64,000 nucleotides of DNA from Candidatus Brachybacter algidus (GTDB lineage Bacteria > Bacteroidota > Bacteroidia > Chitinophagales > Saprospiraceae). Location: positions 1 through 64,000 of the forward strand of contig JADJSK010000002.1 of assembly GCA_016711705.1 (NCBI GenBank). The letters are read 5' to 3'. Each line of letters begins with the position of its first letter. The first letter of the stretch is position 1. This document shows positions 1 to 9,200 of this stretch, piece by piece. Made by a program: the position numbers and the translations under genes. Under the pieces are notes generated by a model. That model saw only the letters and a list, made by a program, of their open reading frames with translations. It did no database searches and had not been told where the DNA came from.

Positions 1-1
1 A

Positions 2-1525
2 AAATCTGTCGGTCTCAATGGAGTTGGTACCAAAGCTGTAAATGCATTAAGCGCCGACTTCAAAGTACAATCAGTAAGAGATGGCCAGGCAAAGAAGGCT
101 GAGTTCATAAGGGGCGAACTCTCCAAAGATTATCCGATTGGTAAATCTGATGAAAAAAATGGAACACTTATCGAATTCATTCCTGATGGCGAAATATTTA
201 AGAATTTTCAGTTCAGAGATGACATAGTCGAGCCCATGCTTTGGAACTATGCCTACCTCAATGCCGGCTTAAAACTTAATTATAACGGCAAGACATTCGT
301 TTCGAAGAATGGTCTGGCAGATATGATCGACAATAGAACGTCACAGGAAGACCTTATTTATCCACCCATTCATCTGAAAGCGGAAGACATAGAGGTCGTC
401 TTGACACATGGTCATCATTATGGTGAGCAATATTACTCCTTCGTCAATGGTCAGAATACCACGCAAGGTGGATCTCACCTGAATGCTTTCAGAGAAGCAG
501 TGGTCAAGACCGTCCGTGACTTTTACAAAAAAGAATATGACGCCAAAGACATCCGTACTTCCATCATAGCTGCTGTCAGTGTTCGTGTAGAAGATCCGAT
601 CTTCGAATCTCAGACAAAGACCAAGCTAGGCTCAACACACATGGGTCCGGATGCAGCTTCTATCAGGTCATTCGTTATGGAGTTTATGTCCAGAGAGCTT
701 GACAACTTTCTGCACAGAAACCTTGAAGTAGCGGGACTTCTACAGAAAAAAATCCTTCAATCAGAGCGTGAACGAAAGGAAATAGCAGATATTAAAAAGG
801 AAGTGAATAAAAAGGCCAAAAAAGCCAACGTTCACAATAAGAAATTACGAGATTGTCGCATTCACTTCAATGATAAAGGTGGAAATGATGCTCAAAAAGA
901 AAATTCTACCTTATTTATTACTGAAGGTGATTCTGCTAGTGGTTCTATCACGAAGGCGCGAGATCCTCAGGTCCAAGCAGTCTTCAGTCTCAGAGGTAAG
1001 CCGCTCAATTGTTTCGGTATGACCAAAAAGATTGTTTATCAAAATGAAGAATTCAATCTATTACAACATGCTTTGAATATAGAGGATAGCATAGATGACC
1101 TTAGATATAATAAGGTCGTAATATCCACAGATGCCGATGTGGATGGTATGCACATCAGATTGCTATTGCTCACGTTTTTTCTGCAATTCTTTCCGGATCT
1201 GGTGCGTAAAGGACACCTATATATCCTAGACACCCCACTGTTCAGGGTAAGGGATAAGAAGACAACGATATATTGCTATTCTGAGAAGGAAAAACAAGCA
1301 GCCATAGAGAAACTTAGAGGCAAGCCTGAGATAACAAGGTTTAAGGGATTGGGAGAGATTTCACCCGATGAATTCGGTGGCTTCATTGGAGAAGATATAA
1401 GACTAGATCCGGTGTTGATAAAGGAACATACTGATATAGATAAGATTCTTGAATATTATATGGGAAAGAATACTCCTGACAGACAGATATTTATCATTGA
1501 CAACCTAAGGCTTGAGAAAGATTAG
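2..1525 (+). CDS. parE: DNA topoisomerase IV subunit B (ParE-like), 5' truncated by window edge
   Basis: ATPase subunit of a type IIA topoisomerase that decatenates or relaxes DNA. The reading frame is open from base 2, so the gene begins before the window and an ATG at 236 is internal. The fragment opens with the GHKL ATP-lid motif GLNGVGTKAVNALS, followed by the transducer region. The TOPRIM motifs are EGDSAS near fragment residue 308 and DADVDG near 377, and RFKGLGEISPDEFG lies close to the C-terminus. About 507 residues are present; ParE of this phylum is usually a little over 600, so roughly the first 110 are missing. The uninterrupted EGDSA-to-LRGKPLN stretch and short C-terminus favour ParE over GyrB, but the two are hard to separate without the N-terminus and gene context. 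The partner parC is not in the window. Confidence 0.88.
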   Translation, partial: KSVGLNGVGTKAVNALSADFKVQSVRDGQAKKAEFIRGELSKDYPIGKSDEKNGTLIEFIPDGEIFKNFQFRDDIVEPMLWNYAYLNAGLKLNYNGKTFVSKNGLADMIDNRTSQEDLIYPPIHLKAEDIEVVLTHGHHYGEQYYSFVNGQNTTQGGSHLNAFREAVVKTVRDFYKKEYDAKDIRTSIIAAVSVRVEDPIFESQTKTKLGSTHMGPDAASIRSFVMEFMSRELDNFLHRNLEVAGLLQKKILQSERERKEIADIKKEVNKKAKKANVHNKKLRDCRIHFNDKGGNDAQKENSTLFITEGDSASGSITKARDPQVQAVFSLRGKPLNCFGMTKKIVYQNEEFNLLQHALNIEDSIDDLRYNKVVISTDADVDGMHIRLLLLTFFLQFFPDLVRKGHLYILDTPLFRVRDKKTTIYCYSEKEKQAAIEKLRGKPEITRFKGLGEISPDEFGGFIGEDIRLDPVLIKEHTDIDKILEYYMGKNTPDRQIFIIDNLRLEKD

Positions 1526-1578
1526 GATGATCTAACAGTTTTGCAATTAAAATGCGAAAGTTATTTTTTTATTCGACC

Positions 1579-1627
1579 TCTGACGTCTGACGTCTGATTT
1601 CTAGCATCTATTGTCTAGCATCTGATA
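1579..1627. repeat. Tandem heptamer array (TCTGACG/TCTAGCA family)
   Basis: Seven consecutive in-register heptamers, each beginning TCT: TCTGACG twice, TCTGATT, TCTAGCA, TCTATTG, TCTAGCA, TCTGATA. The array starts 54 nt after the topoisomerase stop codon. The leading unit differs by one base from the reverse complement of the unit at 32588-32655. Confidence 0.85.
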
Positions 1628-1670
1628 CCTAAAGCAAAATATTAATTTTTTACCTTTTCGAGAAATTGTG

Positions 1671-1678
1671 TAGTTTTG
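1671..1678 (+). promoter_or_regulatory. Bacteroidota -7 promoter box
   Basis: TAGTTTTG matches the phylum consensus TAnnTTTG and lies 39 nt before the ATG at 1717. It overlaps the region of a TTG at 1666 in the same frame, which argues that translation starts at 1717. No clear -33 TTTG is present; the upstream stretch is T-rich. Confidence 0.45.
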
Positions 1679-1716
1679 CCCTTAATTCTTTAATTAGATC
1701 AATAAACGAACCACTT

Positions 1717-2802
1717 ATGATCAGGAAATTTTTGATTCTCAGTATATTATTCTTTACCTGTTTCTATTCATATGCAGATGTTAAGATATATGTAGATCCT
1801 GCTTCAATCGCTGCTGGCCAGAATGGAAAAGTCTTCGTTAAGGTAGATGGATTTCAAAAAGTATCCAGCTTTCAATTAAACCTTACATGGGACGTTTCAA
1901 AATTAACATTTTCAGAAGTTGGTGACCTTTCAGCCCTTAATTTAAATGCTATAGGTGATTTCCAAGTTCCTTCACCAGGAAAAATGAGAGTTTTATGGGC
2001 ACATCCTGAATCTGATGAAGCTAGTTTGGCGAATGGTACCACTTTATTCTCTATTACGTTTAGTGGAGTCTGTGGTAGTGAGTCTTTAATCAATATTATA
2101 GATGATGGATTCTTTACGGTACAGTTTACAGATACCAATGGTGATCAGATCCCTCATACTGCTACTCCCGGAAATATTACAGTGACAGGAAACCCTTGCG
2201 GAGGTGCACAAACAGTATTAAATGCAACAACTTTAGATGCCCAATCTGGAACTAAAACATGTCTAAGCATTAACGCTGGTTCAGGTTTTACAAGTATTAC
2301 AAGTATTTCAGCTGACATCAATATGTCTTCTAGCTGTGTTTCATTTAACGAAGTAACCAATTTTAACGCCGGTCTTACAGGCTTAGGTGCCGGAAGTTTT
2401 AATCTTACACAGGCTGCCAACGGAATTATTAAACTCAATTGGACATCCGCCATTTCTACATCATTGGCGGCAGGCGCCAAACTTTTTGACATTTGCTATA
2501 CCCCCAATGAGACATGCTGCGGCACTACTGTCCCGCTGTCTTTTACTAATGTAACCATAACTACTCAGGGAGGAGGAACGAACAACCTTACTTCTAATGG
2601 AGGTTTGAATATAAAATGTGGCGTGGAGCCGGAATGTAATCCTACAGGTTTAGCATTAATAGGTTCAGATCATTGCGCAATGCCAAATGAATCAATTACT
2701 ATGGACTTCACAGTGCAGGATTTTACTAATATTTTGGGAGTTCAATTCAGTATTGATTATGATCCTGCTTGCATGCAGCTTGAAGATATTATCTTACCGT
2801 AA
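1717..2802 (+). pseudogene. Cohesin-like T9SS surface protein, N-terminal part (gene interrupted by in-frame TAA)
   Basis: First part of one 2.6-kb gene that continues in the same frame to 4305. The ATG at 1717 begins a clear signal peptide (MIRKFLILSILFFTCFYSYA); a TTG start at 1666 would precede it with non-signal residues. Two complete cohesin-like beta-sandwich domains follow, roughly residues 20-145 and 163-300. A third starts near 308 and is cut by TAA at 2800-2802 after DIILP. The reading frame resumes immediately with PNPFTG and completes that domain, so this is one gene with a nonsense codon and not two genes. CAA to TAA (Gln to stop) is the simplest single change. Such domains in Bacteroidota secreted proteins are taken to mediate surface interactions; the partner here is inferred. 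Real mutation and consensus error cannot be told apart from sequence alone. Confidence 0.75.
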
Positions 2803-2823
2803 CCCAATCCTTTTACAGGCTTA

Positions 2824-4305
2824 GTGAAAGGTAAATTTCAAGACCAATTGAACGGGTGCGTTATTGTCGTGTGGGATGATGCTACAGGAAATAGCGTGAG
2901 TGTGCCTGATGGTACTATCATGTTTTCTTTGAAATTAAAAGTAATAGGTACATTAGGATCCACTTGTTCAGTCAATCTAGGTAGCAAGTGTGTTCCAAGT
3001 GGTGTAGAATTTGTAGACGTAGACTTTCAAGTAGTCCCTGTTTCGTTTTGTTCAGGGGATGTTATGATCAAGCAATGCACAGAAGAGCTAGCTATTGTGG
3101 ATGGAATTATAAATAATTTCACTTGCGCTGAGCCTTGTACAGGATCTGTTTCATTCACAGTAACAGGCGCTACTAACCCTACGATCACATGGAGTCAACC
3201 CGGTTTGAGCGGCATGAGTGTCACCAATCTTTGTCCGGGATCATATACAGTGACTGTAACTTCAGGTGGATCTTCTATATCCAAGCCTTATACCATTACA
3301 GGACCTCCTGTCATTATAATTACTACAGTCTCAGTGACACCTGCCACTGCTGGTGCTAACGGAGCAGTAGATATCAATGTAACAGGCGGTACTGGCAATT
3401 TCACTTATCAATGGAGTACCAATCCGGCACAAACCACTCAGGACATAACAAATGTTCCAACAGGTTCTTATACCGTTACGGTTACAGATAGTGGTAATGG
3501 TTGTAAAAAGTCGTATGTTGTTTCTGTATCAGATGGTAGTGGTGCATTTGATGCTACTGTAATACCAAAGAAATATGGTGAATTCGATATATCATGTGGA
3601 GATTCATGCGATGGTCAATTAACTGCAAATCCAGTTGGTGGAACAGCTCCTTATACTTATCTATGGTCATCTAAAAATGTGGCAACTCAGACCATTACAG
3701 ATATTTGTGCGGGTACTTATTCTGTGACCATCACTGACAATACAAATAAAACAGTAACCAAGTCATATACGATCCTGGCTCCTCAAAAACTATTGGTAGA
3801 TTTTGATATTATTTATCCTTCTGATGATGTGGCGCTGGATGGAAGTATTTCTGCTGTTCCTATCGGTGGCACAGCTCCATTTATATATAGCTGGACAGGT
3901 GCAGTCGTTTCTTCATCGAAAGAATTAACTAATATTGGTGTTGGTACATATGCCGTGTCAGTTACAGATCTAAGCGGGTGCTCGGCTACATCTTCAAAAG
4001 TTATTACACCGGGTGGAAAAGGATGTTACTCAGGAATTGGAGCAATCACACCTAATGGAGATGGAAAAAACGATCGCTTGATTATATCTTGTGTCAGTAC
4101 TGTTTCTAATAGGATTTTAATATTCAATAGGTGGGGAGAAAAGGTTTTCGAGCAATCTTCTTACAAAAATACGTGGGAAGGTGTAGATTCGAAAGGTGAA
4201 AACCTACCTGATGGAGGTTATTATTGGGTATTGGAAGTAAAGGAATCAAATGGTGGTACAGAAGTATTTAAAGGTTCTGTTTCCATTATCAGAACTTTGA
4301 GATAA
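2824..4305 (+). pseudogene. Same gene, C-terminal part: SprB repeats and T9SS type B sorting domain
   Basis: Continuation, in frame, of the gene starting at 1717; the given start is only the first GTG after the TAA at 2800-2802. It finishes the third cohesin-like domain and then carries four SprB-type repeats (about 3127-3290, 3350-3520, 3590-3760, 3830-4005), each built around a GG-T-x-Y-x-W core and ending in TVTD or VSVTD. The last 95 residues are a CHU_C / gliding-associated domain (ITPNGDGKND, FNRWGEKVFE, LPDGGYYWVLE), a T9SS type B sorting signal. The fragment alone has no signal peptide and could not be exported. The PorP/SprF gene follows 40 nt later, matching the known pairing of SprF-like proteins with type B cargo. 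Confidence 0.8.
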
Positions 4306-4345
4306 AATTGTTTATTCTAAATAATCATTCTTAATCGCACAGATT

Positions 4346-5272
4346 ATGCAAAAAATATGTACGCTTATAATAGCTTGCTTTTTTCTAAACCAGGCTATCA
4401 GCCAGGAACAGGGAATATATAGACACTATACTATCTATCCAACTTTGATTAACCCCGGTGCTACCGGTATAAATGAGGGCCAGCATGAATTTATTGGCAA
4501 TATGGTTAATACTTGGTCCGGATCTGACGGAACACCTGTTAACTATACCTTTGGTTATAGTGGAAGTTTTGGAAAAAGTGTTGGTCTCGGCCTGCAGCTT
4601 ATGAATGAAACTAATGCTGCAATCAGTCGCTTTAAAGCTTCCATAGCATATGCCTACAAAGTTAAGTTTGATAACGCAATTTTTTCTGTTGGAATGACTA
4701 CTGAATTTCAGCAAAAAAGGCTGAGAAATGGTATTCTGAATGATCCATCTATCGACCCTACTGATGCTTATTTACTGGCGGCGAACGATGGTGTTAAGTT
4801 TTTTGATTTTGGACTTGGTATACATGCTAAAATAAATCAAACACTTACATTAGGGGTTGCATTGCCTAATATGGTTCATACTTATATAACTAAGCCGGAG
4901 ATAGCTAGTACGGAGGATCAGAAATACCTTGGTAACTTTGTTGGTTATCTATCAAACAGATTTAAGGTAAACGACTTTGATTTTGAAGTTGAGCCGGGGA
5001 TTGCTGTCAGAAAGGTATCAGCCGGGGATGGAAGCGCACCATTATTGGGTGATGTGAATGTGACAGGTTATTTCCTTGATAATAAATTGACCGGTGGCCT
5101 TTCTTATCATTTTGGTGCCGGACAATCGGGTGGTGGAGTATTATTGGGTATAATGCTCAATAAAGTGTCTATATATTATAGTTTCGATATATATTCGGGT
5201 GATTACCAACCTTACAATAACGGAAAACATGAAGTGACACTTGGAGTGGCACTTTCAGATATTAAGAAATAA
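4346..5272 (+). CDS. PorP/SprF family type IX secretion membrane protein
   Basis: Predicted outer-membrane beta-barrel of 308 residues. A signal peptide (MQKICTLIIACFFLNQAISQ) is followed by the family hallmark near residues 29-45, Y-x-x-NPG-x-x-G (YPTLINPGATGINEG). After that come alternating hydrophobic strands, with Gly/aromatic-rich strand ends and a barrel-like C-terminal strand. In Flavobacterium johnsoniae, SprF and relatives are needed for export or attachment of SprB-like cargo with type B sorting domains. Here the gene directly follows a SprB-repeat/CHU_C protein with 40 nt between them, so co-transcription and a dedicated cargo relation are likely. No PorK, L, M or N core genes lie nearby, so this is probably one of several PorP paralogues. 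Confidence 0.88.
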   Translation: MQKICTLIIACFFLNQAISQEQGIYRHYTIYPTLINPGATGINEGQHEFIGNMVNTWSGSDGTPVNYTFGYSGSFGKSVGLGLQLMNETNAAISRFKASIAYAYKVKFDNAIFSVGMTTEFQQKRLRNGILNDPSIDPTDAYLLAANDGVKFFDFGLGIHAKINQTLTLGVALPNMVHTYITKPEIASTEDQKYLGNFVGYLSNRFKVNDFDFEVEPGIAVRKVSAGDGSAPLLGDVNVTGYFLDNKLTGGLSYHFGAGQSGGGVLLGIMLNKVSIYYSFDIYSGDYQPYNNGKHEVTLGVALSDIKK

Positions 5273-5406
5273 ATATATAAAATAAATTTCGTCACATTAA
5301 GTATTAAAATACTGTATAAGTGACTGTCAAGCAGTTTAATATAAATATTTTAAAATTTTGTTAATATATTGGATCAAAAAAAATCAAAAAAAATATATTC
5401 AAAATT

Positions 5407-5435
5407 TTTGAAATAGATAAAAACTGTTACTTTTG
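5407..5435 (+). promoter_or_regulatory. Bacteroidota promoter (-33 TTTG, -7 TACTTTTG)
   Basis: TTTG at 5407-5410 and TACTTTTG at 5428-5435, separated by 17 nt, fit the phylum's primary sigma-factor consensus. A start just downstream would give a leader of about 265 nt before the small secreted protein at 5708. Confidence 0.55.
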
Positions 5436-5625
5436 TTTTCGTTTTTCTCCTTTTGAGAAGACTCTCTTTTTAAGACTACTACACAATAACTGTTAAATTC
5501 TTAACGGTTCTTTATTAATTTTTACCAGGCTGGATTTTTTTGGAAATTTATTTTCCGCCTCAACTTTATGTTTTTCAAGCATTTAGAGATGAAGGCGCTG
5601 ATATATTTTTAAAATATGTAATATT

Positions 5626-5640
5626 TGGCACGGTATTTGG
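5626..5640 (+). promoter_or_regulatory. Possible sigma-54 (-24/-12) promoter
   Basis: TGGCAC at 5626-5631, five bases, then TTGG at 5637-5640. This keeps the GG-to-GC spacing of RpoN promoters and differs from TGGCACRNNNNTTGCW only at the -12 cytosine. It lies 67 nt before the ATG at 5708. No upstream activator site was identified, and the match could be chance in AT-rich DNA. Confidence 0.35.
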
Positions 5641-5707
5641 ATGTATATTCTAGTATAGAAATATAAAATTAAATTATTAACAAATTTTTAAACCAAAACT
5701 AAAGCAC

Positions 5708-6133
5708 ATGAAAATCAAAAATTTGATGACTTTACTCTCAGGAGTAACAGGCTCGAAAAGTTTTTTTGGACTGTCTGTTTTAATGTTTGTGGCATTTATG
5801 AGTTTTTCTACTACTGTGAACGCACAGTATGTTAGTACTCCGGTTGCTATTCAAGCTTTGAAACAAGAAACACTTTCAACAGGTAATTTTAAGACAGGAT
5901 TCTCTACTCCTAGTTCAAAAGTCCCGGCTACTCGTACGCCTACGGATTATGCTAAAAGTCTTAGACTTGACTATGTTAAAGAATTATTGAACTTAGTAGC
6001 TCTTTACGGTAACGTAGGTACTGCTATTGACGTGAACAATGCAAATTGGACACAAAGACTTACAGGCAATCCTGGAAGAGCTACTGCCCTTCCTGTTCTT
6101 AAGGCATATGTTATCAATTTATTGAGAGCATAA
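5708..6133 (+). CDS. Small secreted protein of unknown function
   Basis: A 141-residue protein with a long cleavable signal sequence ending near TTVNAQ (about residue 40). The mature part is about 100 residues with no Cys, no T9SS sorting tail and no recognised domain. A Ser/Thr/Pro-rich stretch (residues 55-80) leads into a helix-forming region (YAKSLRLDYVKELLNLVALYG) and a short C-terminal helix. It has its own upstream region with a consensus promoter and a possible sigma-54 site, and precedes the 2,050-residue surface protein by about 100 nt with no terminator between. A joint envelope role is an inference from position only. The long leader suggests controlled or high expression. Confidence 0.7.
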   Translation: MKIKNLMTLLSGVTGSKSFFGLSVLMFVAFMSFSTTVNAQYVSTPVAIQALKQETLSTGNFKTGFSTPSSKVPATRTPTDYAKSLRLDYVKELLNLVALYGNVGTAIDVNNANWTQRLTGNPGRATALPVLKAYVINLLRA

Positions 6134-6235
6134 TTCCTTACATTTCTTTTTATTGTGGAGTAGTTGCCATAATGAATAGAAATTTAGTAATTAATAAACT
6201 AATTTTTTTATGAATCTAAATTTAAACAGAATCTC

Positions 6236-9200
6236 ATGACTATGAAAAAATTTAATTGGGTGAATAGCATTTTTATGCTATGTCTTCTGTGTCTATGCGG
6301 CACACAGGGGAATGCTCAAACATTTACTTTTACCAGTGCGGCGGCAGTTGGAATCCCAGATGCTGCTTATGATGGCACAGAGGGTTCAATGGCATCAAAA
6401 ACACTTGCTGTTGCCGGCATCCCTGGTGTTGGTACTATTGCTAGTATCAAACTTTCGGCTAATATTGGTCACACTTGGCCTGGTGATATGACTTTTAAAT
6501 TAAAAGCTCCAGGTGGACAAATCTTGGCACTTGTAAGCCGTATGGGCTTAATTGAAGCAGTAGATGATGGTAGCGATTGCTGCGGTACATCTAATGATAT
6601 GCTTATTGCCAATACTTACACTTTTGATGACGGTGCATCTACTGCATCTGAAGATTGGGGCGCTTTAGGATCTCCAATTCCTACATCAAGTGTAACTCCT
6701 AGCAATGGTTCAATACTTGCACCTCCTGCTTTTACTTCATTTGCTGATCTAGCAACTGCAGTTGGCATTGGTGGTTTGAACGGTAACTGGACATTACTAA
6801 TGGGTGATGGTGGTGCTGGTGATGTTGGAAACGTTAGCAATGTTAGCTTTGAAATTATTATTACTGCTGATAATGGTGGTGGTGAAGGTGAGCCTGATGT
6901 ATGTGCACTTACATGCCCGGGTACTCAATATATCAATTTAGATCCAGGTGCTTGTTTGTATACTTATACATATCCAGTATCTATTTCTTCATTGTGTGTT
7001 GTTACACCTGAACCTATTCTTAACTTTACAGGTCAGTTTTCAACAGCTTCTTCTCTAAGATTCCCTGATGGTATTACTAGTACTCAACCATATACTGGTT
7101 TATTTACTGGAGATACTACTTATACAGTTGAATCTGGTGACGGATTTGGATTTGATAATACTTCATTATCATACTACAATGCTGCTTATTGGAACGTTGC
7201 TGTAGCCGGTAATGTTAAGTTCAACTGGACTTACGCTACCAATGATGGTCCATTATGGGATCAAACTGGTTACTTGAAGAATATGCCTGCTACTTTTACT
7301 TGGTTTGGTAATCAAACTGGTGCTGGTTTTGGTGTATATCAATTGTCTAGCAACGCAGGTGCATTTAACCAAGCTGGTTTAGGTAACGTTAACGTTACTG
7401 CTGGTGGTAAATTTGGTTTTTATGCGTTTACACAAGATGGTGGCGGTGGTGCTGCTACAATGGTAATCACGAACTTCTCTTACGCTTCAGCTCCTGTTCT
7501 TCCTGTTATCACGCAAACTTCTGGTGTTAACATCGGTTATGTTGCTGATTTCTCAGGCGGACTTGTAGATATTATTACAGAAGAATTCCCTATCGGAACT
7601 ACAACTGTAACTTATTCTGGCGTAGGTCCTGATGGTCCTATTTCTTGTTCATTCGATGTTGTTGTAGCAGGTATAGCTAACCCAATTGGTTCGCTTGCTT
7701 GTAATGATGATATAAATATATCTGTTGATACTAACTGTATCGCTGTGATCAATGCTGATCAAATCCTTGAAGGTGGTCCTTATGGTTGTTATGATGATTA
7801 TATCGTAGCTATCGGTACTAACATGCAAGGTCCGTTTAACCTTGGTAACACAGTAACATGTGCTAACATTGGTCAAACTTTGGCAGTACAAGTTACTGAT
7901 CCTAATACTGGAAACAGATGTTGGGGATGGATACATGTAGAAGATAAAATACCACCTACTATCGACTGTGATGGTTGTGTAGCTGAAGTAAATGAGCTTT
8001 TTGGTACTTTGGATTTCACTGATCCTCTTGCTGGTAACTTTACACAAAGTTGTTATGACTTTGGTTTAGGAACTCCTACTGGAGGAAACCACCCTTACGA
8101 CTTAGTAAACTTCTCAGTTCCTGTGACTGGTAGTTATACTTTTGCACTTGTATCTCAAGGTCCTTTCATCGGTGGCCAAGGTTACTGTACAATTTACGGT
8201 GGAGCTGGTTTCGTACCGGGTTCTCCTTGTACTAACTTAATTGGTGGTATGGATGAGTTTATAATGACTGACTTTACTGTTAACTTAGTAGCTGGTCAAA
8301 ATTATCAAATGTTGATCATTGATTACGGAGCATTGTCTGGTAATATCTTTGATTGGACAGTTACTGTAAATGGTCCTGGTGGAGTTGGCATACTTGCTGC
8401 TGTACCTTGTGAAATTGGATGTAGCGATATCGCTGCTCTATTGGCAGCAACTACTATTGAAGATCTTACAGATCTTGGTATAGAAAGTTCTGTTCCAGAT
8501 GCATTTGATAACTGTGAAGGTCCTGCTTGTGGTCCACTTACTTATTCATTTACAGTAGGAGCTCTTTCTAACACTGATATGTGTGCTGAAGGAAGATTTA
8601 TTCCTGTTACATGGACAGTAACTGACTTAGGTGGAAACTCTGTTTCTTGTACTGAAAATGTAGGAATTGATTTACCTACTCTTGACGAAGTAATTTTCCC
8701 TGATCAAGTAACTGTAGCTTGTGGCAGCCCGACTGACCCAGATGCATTTAACTCTCAGGCTCCTGATAATACTCCTTTCAATCCTGCTTACAACCCTAAT
8801 GCTCTTGATGGTAACACTATCGATGAGGATTGGCCGGCTGTTGATGGTAATGATATCAGAAATCAAGGTACTTATTGTAACCTAGTTTCTCAATACCATG
8901 ATGATGAAATTCTTCTATGTGGTCCTAACAGTGGAGCTAAGAAGATCATCAGAAGATGGACAGTTGTAGACTGGTGTACTAATGAGATCAGAGAATCTGT
9001 ACAATTAATCAAAGTTGAAGATGTTATTGCACCTGCAGTTAATGCTGGTCCAGACTTTACAGTTAACGCTTCTCCTTGGTCTTGTTCAGTATACGGTTTG
9101 ACTTTACCTGCAGCTACAGTATTTGAGGCTTGTTCTCCAAATGCTATTACCTGGAGAGTATTGATCGGAAACGTAGTATTATTAAACACTAATGGTGGTG

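Noticed and set aside
1666..1716. TTG at 1666 as start of the cohesin-like protein
   Set aside because: It precedes or overlaps the -7 promoter box and adds residues ahead of a complete signal peptide that starts at ATG 1717.
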